From assembly GCA_965229115.1 (NCBI GenBank), contig CBDDIR010000003.1:2046001-2110000 (forward strand): a stretch of 64,000 nucleotides of DNA. Reading direction: 5' to 3'. Below, in pieces: positions 40,990 through 49,287 of this stretch; within the stretch, counting starts at the first letter, position 1, and the number at the start of each line of letters is the position of its first letter. The notes beneath the pieces are model-generated. The model worked only from the letters and a program-made list of their open reading frames with translations, made no database searches and had not been told where the DNA came from. The position numbers and the translations under genes are program-made. The stretch comes from UBA7672 sp965229115. Its GTDB lineage: Bacteria; Pseudomonadota; Alphaproteobacteria; Caulobacterales; Hyphomonadaceae.

Positions 40990-41856
40990 ATGCGCTGGAT
41001 TCTGGCCCGGATCTGCCTCTGCCTCGCAGCGATGATGGCGACCCTACCGGCCGAGGCCGCGCCCCGCCCCTTCCAGCTGCGCGACGGACAGGTTGTGATC
41101 ACGGTCAACCTGAATGGGAAGGACCTGCCCGCCCTGCTCGACACGGGCGCCACAAAATCCCTGATCGATGCAGCCTTCGCCAAGGAGCTTGGCATTCGGA
41201 GCCAACGCATCGATGGCGGTACAGTCGGCGCATCCGGCCAGCAAATCCGCTTCGGTATGACCCGCGACCTGAAGCTCGACATCGGCACGGGCCCAAGGCG
41301 CCTGAGACTTGGCACTTACGAGTCCGATCACGCCTTTGCCCCTGAAGGCGTGCACGTGCTCATCGGCATGGACGTGCTGAACAATCTGGCCGTGTCGCTC
41401 GACTTCCAGAAGATGACCGTGGAAATCGAGCGCACGACCGAACTCAAGCCTCCCGTTGGCGAGCCGTTCGCGATGAAGCGAAGGCGCTATTTGCGGCCGA
41501 CACTCAGCGTCACGCTCGGAGACACCGACGTCGATCTGTTGCTGGACACGGCAGCCTCAAGCGCGCTGCACCTGCAAACACGCATCGTAGCCGACTCGCC
41601 AGACCTGAGCGCTCTTCCTAGAACCCGGCGCATGGTCTCCGGCATCGACGGCAATCACGAACAGGATGCCATCACGATCCCGGTGGTTAGACTTGGCGGA
41701 CAGCGTTTTACAGACGTGCGCGCAACTGTGGCAGACATGGTGTTGCACTGGTTTTTTGATATGGACGGCGTTGTGGGCGTCGCTTTGATGAAGCGGTTCC
41801 ACATTGTCTTCGACTTCCAGAAAGACCGCGTCTGGATGACGCCCGTCGCCGACTGA
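40990..41856 (+). CDS. Exported retropepsin-like aspartyl protease
   Basis: 288 residues with GGGAGGGA upstream. A signal peptide (LARICLCLAAMMATLPAEA) leads into two retropepsin-like halves, each with a D-T-G/A signature: PALLDTGATKSLID and DLLLDTAASSALHL; GMDVLNN and DGVVGVALMKRF are the matching flap/second strands. Two domains in one chain suggest a single-chain dimer as in pepsins, with D-T-A in the second half rather than D-T-G. It is secreted or periplasmic. The substrate is unknown. Confidence 0.8.
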   Translation: MRWILARICLCLAAMMATLPAEAAPRPFQLRDGQVVITVNLNGKDLPALLDTGATKSLIDAAFAKELGIRSQRIDGGTVGASGQQIRFGMTRDLKLDIGTGPRRLRLGTYESDHAFAPEGVHVLIGMDVLNNLAVSLDFQKMTVEIERTTELKPPVGEPFAMKRRRYLRPTLSVTLGDTDVDLLLDTAASSALHLQTRIVADSPDLSALPRTRRMVSGIDGNHEQDAITIPVVRLGGQRFTDVRATVADMVLHWFFDMDGVVGVALMKRFHIVFDFQKDRVWMTPVAD

Positions 41857-41859
41857 GCC

Positions 41860-42309
41860 TCAGTTGCGCCGATCCCCCGGCTGGCCGGATGGCGGACCTG
41901 AGCCGGTGTCGCGGTCGTCGACCCAGCTGCGGCGGGCGGGGGCGAAGTAGTCGTATTCGACGCTGTTCTCCAGCGCTTCGATCGAGTGCGGGGCGTTGGC
42001 GGGGATAACGAGCAGCTGGCCCTGCCGCACATCGAAGGACTGGCCGCCGACGGCGATGCGGAGACGGCCTTCCTGCACGAAGGTCAGCTGCTCGCTGTCG
42101 TGGGAATGGACCGGGACGAACGTGCCCTTGCGCAGGTTGTAGATCGCCATGGTGGACCTGTCGGCCATGACGAAGCGGCGGCTCATGCCGGGCGAGACCC
42201 GGTCCTGCTTCATGGCGTTGAAGTCGTAGAGCTTGGCCGGGCCCGGCGTTGCGCAGGCGCTTACGCCGAGTGTCGCAACTGCCAGACCGAAGATCGCAAA
42301 ACGCTGCAT
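41860..42309 (-). CDS. Cupin domain lipoprotein
   Basis: 149 residues from ATG 42309 with GAGGAGG upstream. Lipobox LGVSAC (Cys 17-type position) gives a lipoprotein. One cupin motif: GTFVPVHSHDSEQLTFVQEGRLRIAVGGQ, then QLLVIPANAPHSIEALENS, with the His/His/Glu and His metal ligands. Function is unknown; many such small cupins bind metals or act as isomerases. It lies convergent with the retropepsin gene. Confidence 0.8.
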   Translation of the reverse strand: MQRFAIFGLAVATLGVSACATPGPAKLYDFNAMKQDRVSPGMSRRFVMADRSTMAIYNLRKGTFVPVHSHDSEQLTFVQEGRLRIAVGGQSFDVRQGQLLVIPANAPHSIEALENSVEYDYFAPARRSWVDDRDTGSGPPSGQPGDRRN

Positions 42310-42426
42310 GGACCAGTCCTCCTCTGCATCTGAGGAGGATGTAGGTCCCTGCCCGCCAAGGCACATGCGAAGCGCGTTACTTCGCTTTCACCTTGGGGAT
42401 TCACCTTGGCGGCAGGATAGCCTGCG

Positions 42427-43647
42427 TCAGCCCGCCAGGATCATCTGCGCCATGATGTTGCGCTGGATCTCGTTGGAGCCGGCGTAGATCGAAGTCTTGC
42501 GGTTGTTGAAATAGGAGCCCGCAGACGCGATCAGGTGTTCCGGCGCCGGAAGCGGCTCGTTCGAGCGGCCTTCGAGGTGGGCGTAGGTGTCCTGCACGAA
42601 GGGCTCGCCATAGACGCCGGCGGCTTCCAGGACGATCTCGGTCACCTTCTGGCCAATCTCCGACCCGCGCGTCTTCATCAGCGACGACATCGCGCCGACT
42701 GACTGGCCGGACGAGAGCTTGTCGAAGATGCGGCGCTCGGTTGCGTCGAGGGCTTCGATCTGGATTTCCAGCTCGGCCATCTTGCGCGCGAAGTCCGGAT
42801 CATCGGCGACGGAGTGGCCGCCGGCCATTTCCAGCTTGGCGATCTCGCGCGCCTTGCGCAGGGCATTGCGGCATGAAGGGGCGTAGGCCGAGCCGCGTTC
42901 GAAGGTCAGCAGGTATTTGGCGCAGGTCCAGCCCTCGCCTTCCTTGCCGACGAGATTTTCAACCGGGACTTTCACGTTGTCGAAGAAGACCGAGTTGATC
43001 TCCTGGTCGCCGACGGGCGTGTCGTCCAGCGTGTTGATCGGCGTGATCGTGATGCCGGGCGTGTTCATGTCGACGAGGATGAACGAGATGCCGTTCTGCT
43101 TCTTTTCTTCCTTCGAGGTGCGGACGAGGCAGAAGATCCATTGCGCCCACTGGGCGTAGGTGGTCCACGTCTTCGAGCCGTTGAGGATGTAGTGATCGCC
43201 TTCGCGCTTGCCGCTCATCGAGAGGCTGGCGAGGTCCGAACCCGAGCCCGGCTCGGAATAGCCCTGGCACCACCAGACGTCCGAGTTGCGGATCGGCGGC
43301 AGGAATTTCTTCTTCTGCTCGTCCGTGCCGAACTTCATGATCACGGGCGCGCACATGCGAACGCCCATGGACGAGTTGCGCGGGCAACCGGCGAGCGACA
43401 TCTCCATTTCGAAGATGTATTTCTGCGTCTGGTTCCAGCCCGGGCCGCCATGCTCGGTCGGCCAGTTCGGAACGAGCCAACCCTTCTGGGCGAGCTTCTT
43501 CTGCCAGGCCTTCTGGTTCACCTCATCAAGAGAACCGCTCTTGGAGAGCGCCATGCGCTTCTTGAGATCGTCGGTGTAGTTCTCGGCGATCCAGGCGCGG
43601 ACTTCGTCGCGGAACTTCAGTTCGTCGGTGGAGAATTCGAGATCCAT
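42427..43647 (-). CDS. Acyl-CoA dehydrogenase
   Basis: 406 residues. Family features: SGKREGDHYILNGSKTWTTYAQWAQWIFCLVRT; QGYSEPGSGSDLASL; SSLMKTRGSEIGQKVTEIVLEAAGVYG; IYAGSNEIQRNIMAQMIL. It binds FAD and forms a double bond in an acyl-CoA. It follows a small monooxygenase-like gene by 2 nt and is therefore in an operon with it. The substrate is not given by sequence, although such ACAD-ABM pairs occur in side-chain or aromatic degradation clusters. Confidence 0.9.
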   Translation of the reverse strand: MDLEFSTDELKFRDEVRAWIAENYTDDLKKRMALSKSGSLDEVNQKAWQKKLAQKGWLVPNWPTEHGGPGWNQTQKYIFEMEMSLAGCPRNSSMGVRMCAPVIMKFGTDEQKKKFLPPIRNSDVWWCQGYSEPGSGSDLASLSMSGKREGDHYILNGSKTWTTYAQWAQWIFCLVRTSKEEKKQNGISFILVDMNTPGITITPINTLDDTPVGDQEINSVFFDNVKVPVENLVGKEGEGWTCAKYLLTFERGSAYAPSCRNALRKAREIAKLEMAGGHSVADDPDFARKMAELEIQIEALDATERRIFDKLSSGQSVGAMSSLMKTRGSEIGQKVTEIVLEAAGVYGEPFVQDTYAHLEGRSNEPLPAPEHLIASAGSYFNNRKTSIYAGSNEIQRNIMAQMILAG

Positions 43648-43649
43648 GA

Positions 43650-43940
43650 CTACTGCACCTTGTCCATGCGGGTGACCTTCGGCGGGGCGGCGAGGAACGG
43701 GCCCATCGCCTTGCCGAGACGCTTGAAGTGTTCGAAGCCGCGATGCGCGTCGACGGCGGCCTGATCGGCGTATTGTTCCATGAAGACGTAGCTGGTGGGC
43801 GCGTCCTTCACCTTGAAGAGCTTGTAGTAGAGCACGCCCGGCTCGTTCGCGGCGACGGCGGCTTCAAGCTCCTTCGCGACGGCTTCGAACTCGGCCTGCT
43901 TGCCGTCAATGATGGTGAGCTCTGCGACCGCTCCGAACAT
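43650..43940 (-). CDS. Antibiotic biosynthesis monooxygenase domain protein
   Basis: 96 residues from ATG 43940; AGGAG lies 6 nt upstream of this ATG, whereas the ATG at 43946 directly abuts it. The single ABM fold is seen in FGAVAELTIIDGKQAEFEAV and SYVFMEQYADQAAVDAHRGF, typical of YgiN-like quinol monooxygenases. It oxidises quinol-like or polyketide aromatics without metal or flavin, or acts as a stress protein. It is the first gene of the operon with the following ACAD. Confidence 0.8.
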   Translation of the reverse strand: MFGAVAELTIIDGKQAEFEAVAKELEAAVAANEPGVLYYKLFKVKDAPTSYVFMEQYADQAAVDAHRGFEHFKRLGKAMGPFLAAPPKVTRMDKVQ

Positions 43941-44048
43941 GCACATCTCCTGTTTGCGGGCGCAGAATAGACTTTACGGGGGCGTTGTCATCTGGGGGAT
44001 TGGCTGATCCGCTGGCGACTTCGTGCCGTAGGAGAGGCGGAGGGCCGC

Positions 44049-44564
44049 ATGACCAAAGCAAAGCGCTACGTCACCGTCGATGACGAGATGCAGGAGGACT
44101 ACCGCTACGAGCTGGTGGCCCGGCCGGGACAGGATTTCGATCCGGAGTTCAAGCCGCAGCTGACCCCGGCGGAGATGCTCCATCTGGGCGTGTTTGGCGG
44201 GAAATACCTGCGCGACTGCACCAAGGAATTTCCGGCTTCATGGTTCAAGGGCGCGAAGCTTGCGACCGGGGATCATGCCGACAAGGAGCTGAACTATTTC
44301 GGGGTCGATGCGTCGAAGCCCCTCTCCTACTGGAAGAAGAAGGGCTGGATTCACAAGGAAGACCCGCGCGGGTGGTTCCAGTGGTATTGCCGCTATTACA
44401 TGGGTCGCCGGATGGATGACGACGCGCGGCAGATCAAGCGGTGGAAAGCCTTCACCCGCCATGTGCGGCAGGTGCAGGCCAATTGCGATCGGGGGGATCC
44501 GTTCTGCCGGCCCAGGCAGCGGCAGGCGCTGCTGCACTGGGCCTATGACAGTCGGAAAATCTAG
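44049..44564 (+). CDS. Conserved hypothetical protein
   Basis: 171 residues, with GGAGG in GGAGGCGGAGGGCCGC before ATG 44049. Rich in Trp, Tyr and Lys; segments LTPAEMLHLGVFGGKYLRDCT, YWKKKGWIHKEDPRGWFQWYCRYYMGRRM and RQRQALLHWAYDSRKI. It is soluble without a signal peptide. I recall similar proteins in many proteobacteria annotated as hypothetical; no catalytic motif is evident. It is divergent from the ABM gene. Confidence 0.7.
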   Translation: MTKAKRYVTVDDEMQEDYRYELVARPGQDFDPEFKPQLTPAEMLHLGVFGGKYLRDCTKEFPASWFKGAKLATGDHADKELNYFGVDASKPLSYWKKKGWIHKEDPRGWFQWYCRYYMGRRMDDDARQIKRWKAFTRHVRQVQANCDRGDPFCRPRQRQALLHWAYDSRKI

Positions 44565-44581
44565 GCCGAAGCCTTAGAGGC

Positions 44582-45595
44582 TCACTCGCCTTCTTCGGCG
44601 TAGTTCACCTTGCCGAGCGTGTCGTGACGACGCGCGCCGGCGAGGATGCCCGGGAGCGAGTGGTTGCCTTCATGGCAGGCGTATTCGTAAGCCGGCTTGT
44701 CCGACTTGTTGAACATCATCTCGGCCTTCCAGACCTGGCTGAAGATCTTCGGGTCGTTGACCGAAAACTCGTACAGGATTTCCGTGTCCGAGACGCGGGT
44801 GAAGCGCTCGATCACCGTCGCATCCGGAGACAGGTAGTAGCTGTTCTGGAAGAAGGTGCGGAGGCTTTCGCCCGGGTTGAAGTTCGTGGTCTCGACGACG
44901 AGCGTGTCGCCTTCCCAACGGCCTTTCGAGTTGCCGAGCCATTGCGGGTTACGCTGGTCGACCTTGTCGGTCATCGGGATGATGCGCGCGTCGTGGTTCA
45001 TCTCGACGACAACGACCACGTGCTCCGGCGTCTGCAGGAACTGGTAGGTGTTGTTGTACATCACGTTGATCATCGGCGGGCCGCCGGTGGAGCCGAAGCC
45101 GACGAGGCAGCGCTCTGCCATCGGGCGGGTTTCCGGACCGTCGAACGTGTTGCGGACGAATTGGAGGTTATCCTCGAACGTCTTCTTGCCGGCTTCCGAA
45201 TACGGGATCTTGCCGTTCGGCGGGTCGACGATCCAGGACGAGCGGATCTCGCCGTTGATCTTGGCGAAGTGCGTGCCGGCGTCGACGTAGAAGTTGTTGT
45301 AGCCGCCGACGTCCTGGCCGGCCTTGGGGGCGCCGGAGTTCGGGTCGGTGGGGAGCGAGGCGCGGAGGTCCGCGGCGGCGCGGCCGTCCTGGATGCGCTT
45401 GGCGTCGGCTTCCGGGATCGCCAGCGTCTTGAACTGGGCCGAACGCTCGAGGCTGGTGAGCGACACGTTGGTCCAGAAGCCGTTGAAGTCCGGCTTGCCG
45501 TCCGCCGTGCGCGGGGCCTTGTAAGCAGTCTGGGCGAGCGCAGCGGGAGCGAGCGCGATCGCCAATGCAATGAGCCCTGCAAAACGCAGTTTCAT
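44582..45595 (-). CDS. Secreted protein of unknown function
   Basis: 337 residues from ATG 45595 with GAGGAGG 9 nt upstream. A signal peptide (AGLIALAIALAPAALAQ) precedes DGKPDFNGFWTNVSLTSLERSA, a start common to exported proteins of alphaproteobacteria and related groups. Further segments: ETRPMAERCLVGFGSTGGPP, LQTPEHVVVVVEMNHDARIIPM and PAYEYACHEGNHSLPGILAGAR. Two Cys may pair. It is the only gene here of this type. No enzymatic motif is identified. Confidence 0.75.
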   Translation of the reverse strand: MKLRFAGLIALAIALAPAALAQTAYKAPRTADGKPDFNGFWTNVSLTSLERSAQFKTLAIPEADAKRIQDGRAAADLRASLPTDPNSGAPKAGQDVGGYNNFYVDAGTHFAKINGEIRSSWIVDPPNGKIPYSEAGKKTFEDNLQFVRNTFDGPETRPMAERCLVGFGSTGGPPMINVMYNNTYQFLQTPEHVVVVVEMNHDARIIPMTDKVDQRNPQWLGNSKGRWEGDTLVVETTNFNPGESLRTFFQNSYYLSPDATVIERFTRVSDTEILYEFSVNDPKIFSQVWKAEMMFNKSDKPAYEYACHEGNHSLPGILAGARRHDTLGKVNYAEEGE

Positions 45596-45699
45596 GCGGG
45601 TAGCCTCCTCGAGAGTCGTCTTGTTCTTGTTGCGGCGGAACCTAGCGGCGCCCGGCTTCAGAGCCAAGGCGCCCTTAGGTCACTCTCGCTTTACCAGAC

Positions 45700-46491
45700 C
45701 TACTCGCCTTTGAAGACCGGCTCGCGTTTTTCGAGGATCGCGGCGACGCCTTCCTCGTGGTCCTTGGTGTGGTGCATCAGGCCCTGCGCCGTGGCGGAGA
45801 GTTCCATGATGGTGTCGTAGTTGGCTTGCGTGCCATTACGAAGGAGTTGCTTGGCGACGCGGAGGGCTTGCGGCGGCATTTTGGCGATCTTGTTCGCGAG
45901 GGCTTCGGCTTCGGCCATCAGCTGGTCGCCCGGGACCACTTTCGAGACGAGACCCCATTCCTGGGCGGTCTTCGCGTCGATCGTGTCGCCGGTGAAGAGG
46001 AGTTCGCAGGCGCGGCTCATGCCGATGACGCGCGGGAGCAGCCAGGCGCCGCCGTCGCCGGGGATGAGGCCGACCTTCAGGAAGGTGACGCCATAGCGGG
46101 CGTTGTCCGAGGAGATGCGAATGTCGGCCATGCAGGCGACGTCGCAACCGAGGCCGATGGCGGCGCCGTTGACGGCGGCGATCAGCGGGACTTCGAGGTT
46201 GTAGAGCGCCTTCACGATCATGTGGACGCCGTTCTTGTAGTTGTCGCGGACCTCGGCCGGGTTGCCGGCGAAGGAGCCGACGCGATCACGCATCGCCTTG
46301 ACGTTGCCGCCCGCCGAGAAGCCTTTGCCGGCGCCGGTCAGGACGGCGGCGCGGATCGAGTGATCCTTGTTGATCTGGACGCAGGCATCACGCACCGCCT
46401 CGCCATCGCCCGGCTCGCCCAGCGCGTTCATCGCATCGGGACGGTTCAGCGTCAGGATCGCGATTGGGCCTTTTTTCTCGAGCGTAATCAT
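45700..46491 (-). CDS. Enoyl-CoA hydratase/isomerase family protein
   Basis: 263 residues, with a GGAGGA ribosome site. Crotonase features: GAGKGFSAGGNVKAM, PLIAAVNGAAIGLGCDVACMADIRI, and GVTFLKVGLIPGDGGAWLLPRVIG. The first catalytic Glu of classical hydratase (in the E-x2-hG segment) appears replaced and the GDGGAW segment carries an Asp, as seen in isomerase-type crotonases. Classical hydration is therefore uncertain. It belongs functionally with the acyl-CoA dehydrogenases nearby. Confidence 0.85.
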   Translation of the reverse strand: MITLEKKGPIAILTLNRPDAMNALGEPGDGEAVRDACVQINKDHSIRAAVLTGAGKGFSAGGNVKAMRDRVGSFAGNPAEVRDNYKNGVHMIVKALYNLEVPLIAAVNGAAIGLGCDVACMADIRISSDNARYGVTFLKVGLIPGDGGAWLLPRVIGMSRACELLFTGDTIDAKTAQEWGLVSKVVPGDQLMAEAEALANKIAKMPPQALRVAKQLLRNGTQANYDTIMELSATAQGLMHHTKDHEEGVAAILEKREPVFKGE

Positions 46492-46715
46492 GGGTGGTCC
46501 TCCGCGAGCCGTTTATGATGATGGGCATGCGCTTAGCTGACGCGGGGGCGCCTGTCATCCCGGCCCGGATGGCATTTGCGTGTACGCGTGCGGGTGCATT
46601 CCCGCAGGAGGCGGGTTGTTTGAGGGTGGGATTGCGCGCCGCGCGACTAGCGGGCGGGCGTCTTTTGCGCGCGTTGGTTAAGTGGGCGCGATTGGAGGGT
46701 GGTGAGCGTGGTACG

Positions 46716-46884
46716 CGCCCCCTCCGTCTTGCCGCGAAGACGCGGCGATCCACCTCCCCCACTCTTCGAGTGGTGGAGGCAATTCCCCTTCGTTGCCGGC
46801 ATTGGAGCGCGGTTTGCCTCCATCAGTGCGGAGCACTGGGGGAGGTGGATCGCTTGGCGTGAGCCAAGCGAGACGGAGGGGGCG
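46716..46884. repeat. Nested inverted repeat
   Basis: Outer arms CGCCCCCTCCGTCT (46716-46729) and AGACGGAGGGGGCG (46871-46884), and inner arms GATCCACCTCCCCCA (46747-46761) and TGGGGGAGGTGGATC (46837-46851), are perfectly paired. It resembles alphaproteobacterial intergenic palindromes rather than an IS; no transposase is seen. Confidence 0.7.
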
Positions 46885-47310
46885 GTTCGGCTGTCGGGCT
46901 GGACAGCGATTTCTGTTTCCTTGGGTTGGGTGTCGGTCTTCGTTCTGGGCAGATCGAGCGGCATGGTCGGTGTGGCATTCACCGGGGCACGGCGGTCTTT
47001 CATCTGGAGCGTTGAGGCGACGTGGAGCACGAGCATCGCAAGCATGCGCAGCACAGCTGTCAGCAAGAGCTGAGGAAGCTGCGGGATCCCTAGTCCAGTT
47101 TGCGCGTGTTTGTGTCGTGTCATGGGTCAGAGAATAACCCTGGCCCAGGGGGTCGTAGAATCTGCGCGTGCGTATCCCCCAACCTGCGCGTGCAGGTTGT
47201 TGAAATCATGTGGGATGATTTTTGGCTGTCCTACAGTTTGGGATCGCTCCATCCCTCAATTTCGTGCAGCGCGGGGATGGTGGCCGTTGCGCGTGTCGTT
47301 TCCGGAAATG

Positions 47311-47336
47311 AAAAGGCCCGCTGTCGCCAGCGGGCC
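47311..47336 (-). terminator. Intrinsic terminator of the frameshifted ACAD gene
   Basis: GGCCCGCTG (47315-47323) and CAGCGGGCC (47328-47336) pair around TCGC; the adjacent AAAA (47311-47314) gives a T-run on the minus strand. Confidence 0.75.
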
Positions 47337-47362
47337 CTTCCCTGTTCTGCTTCGCGCTACGC

Positions 47363-48498
47363 TTAGCTGTTGCTGAGTTCCGTGTAGCGGCGGAGGTGCC
47401 AGTCGGTGTTGCCGAACTGGCTTTCGATCATGGTGGCGCGTTTGAAGAAGTGGCCGACATTGAGTTCGTCGGTCATGCCCATGCCGCCGTGGATCTGGAC
47501 GGCGTCCTGGCTGATGAGTTTGGCGGCTTTGCCGATCTGCACTTTCGCGCCGGAGGCGGCGAGCTTGCGGGCCTTGTCGGCTTCGTCGAGCTTCAGCGTC
47601 ACCATGTAGGTCATGGAGATGGCCTGTTCGGCGGCCATGAACATGTCGACCATGCGGTGTTGCAGGACCTGGAAGTTGGCGATCGGCTGGCCGAACTGCT
47701 TGCGCTGTTTGGCGTAGGAGATCGTGGCGTCGTTCAGCACCTTGAAGCCGCCGCAGGCTTCGGCGCAGAGCGAGGCGATGGCGTAGTCGACGACTTTCTC
47801 GACGAGCGGCAGGCCGTTGTCGACTTCGCCGACGACGGCGTCAGCGCCAACTTGCACGTTCTCGAAATAGACTTCCGAGGCGCGCAGGCCGTCGACCGTC
47901 GGGTAGTCGCGGGTCGAGACGCCTTTGGCGTTTTTCGGCACGAAGAAGACGGTGATGCCCGACTTGTCGCGCTGGCCGCCCGAGGTGCGGGCGGTGACGA
48001 AGAGGTGGTTGGCGAAGGGGGCGCCGATGACTACGGCCTTGTGGCCGTTGAGCGTGTAGCCCGCGCCGTCTTTCTTCGCGGTGGTGGAGACGTCGTTGAG
48101 GTCGTAGCGCGACTTCGGCTCCGAATAGGCGAAGGCGAAGATGCTCTCGCCGCCGATGAGGCGGCGATGTGTTGATCCTTCTGAGCGGCCGTGCCGCCAT
48201 GGCGGAGGAAGTTGCCGCCGATGATGACGGTCTGCAGGTAGGGCTCGATCACGAGGCCTTTGCCGAACTCTTCGGAGACGATCATCGCTTCGATCGGGCC
48301 GCCGCCGAAGCCGCCCTCGTCTTCCGAGAAGGACGCGCCGAGGAGACCCAGTTCAGCGAACTGCGCCCACATTTCCGGACGCCAGCCGGCTTCGGATTTG
48401 GCGACCTTGCGGCGCGTATCGAAGTCGTACTGTTGGGCAACCAGCTTGGCGACCGTGTCGCGGAGCATGTCCTGTTCGGAAGTGAAGCTGAAATCCAT
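47363..48498 (-). pseudogene. Acyl-CoA dehydrogenase with a frameshift
   Basis: Two frames together encode one ACAD. From ATG 48498 (MDFSFTSEQDMLRDTVAKLVAQQ) to TAAQKDQHIAA the reading is normal, then it shifts at about 48160. Frame -1/+1 downstream continues as LIGGESIFAFAYSEPKSRYD to the end at 47363 (DFLQ-type tail DAVQIHGGMGMTDELNVGHFFKRATM). Restoring one base at the GCCGCC run rejoins both parts. The site lies inside a small inverted repeat (CGCCGCC/GGCGGCG), a place where mutation or base-calling error is easy. Otherwise the protein is complete, with a terminator after it. Confidence 0.8.
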
Positions 48499-48567
48499 GG
48501 GCTAGTTCTCCTTGCGACCCTTTTAGGCCGTGCGTTCAGGGTCGTGCAACAACGATAAGGCTTGCGA

Positions 48568-49206
48568 TCAGGCGGGCGCCGCTGCGGGCGGCATTTTGCG
48601 ACGGCGGAAGCGCGGGCGCGTGGCGATCCAGAGTTCGGCGATGATTGCGTTCGGCACCCAGGCAAGCCAGGCGATCAGCGGGTAGCTCTCGCGGAAGGAG
48701 AGATCCAGCAGCTCCACACCCAGCAGTTGAAGCCGGAGCGTGACTGCGCCCAGCGTGAGCGCGAAGGAGCGGATCATCCACTTTTCGTGCGCGATGAAAT
48801 CCCGGCGCATGGCGGACGTCAGCGCGAGCAGCGTGAACGGCACCCAGAGGACGGCGAGAATGAAGAAGCCCCAGCCCGCGACCGGCCCGGCCGTGGAGGA
48901 CAGTGCTATGGTCCCGCCGGCCAATCCGCCAACCACGCAGACCAGCACATATCCCCTGCCCATCCAGCGATGGAGGGACGGCGCCTTCATGCGGAGTGGC
49001 TTGAGGAACTGGAAGATGCCGAGGATGAGCGCGAAGCCCGAGGTGGCGATGTGGGTGCGCAGGCCCCAGGGTTCGAACATCGGGTTGCGCAGGGGAAGAT
49101 GCGTAAAGCCCGTGAACGTGTGAAAGAGCGCGTAGCCGCCGACGCCGATCGACAGAATGGCCAGAACCGACCACCAGACGCCGCCGGCGATTTTTGCTGT
49201 TGTCAT
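48568..49206 (-). CDS. DUF2306 membrane protein
   Basis: 212 residues from ATG 49206 with GGGAGGG upstream. Several membrane helices: VWWSVLAILSIGVGGYALFH, THIATSGFALILGIFQFL, GYVLVCVVGGLAGGTIALSS, GWGFFILAVLWVPFTLLALTSAM. The central LRTHIATSGFALILGIFQFLKPLRMKAP and LHRWMGRGYVL are typical of DUF2306. Function is unknown. It follows the frameshifted ACAD on the same strand. Confidence 0.8.
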   Translation of the reverse strand: MTTAKIAGGVWWSVLAILSIGVGGYALFHTFTGFTHLPLRNPMFEPWGLRTHIATSGFALILGIFQFLKPLRMKAPSLHRWMGRGYVLVCVVGGLAGGTIALSSTAGPVAGWGFFILAVLWVPFTLLALTSAMRRDFIAHEKWMIRSFALTLGAVTLRLQLLGVELLDLSFRESYPLIAWLAWVPNAIIAELWIATRPRFRRRKMPPAAAPA

Positions 49207-49287
49207 GATACCCTCCCGTGCCGCCCCTCTGATCGGGGGCTGGCGGTGAGCGACCATAACACTGATTGGCGGCGCTGCGAAAACGCA

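Larger units (their letters stand above)
46492..47362. other. Intergenic region with large nested inverted repeat
   Basis: 871 nt between the crotonase gene and the frameshifted ACAD. It holds the 169-nt nested inverted repeat (46716-46884) and a minus-strand terminator near its end. Several open frames (up to 158 codons) cover the repeats and look non-coding. The remaining DNA has no recognised feature. Confidence 0.6.

Noticed and set aside
46492..47140. Several open frames in the gap after the crotonase gene
   Set aside because: They span inverted repeats and change composition abruptly; no start site or family match.
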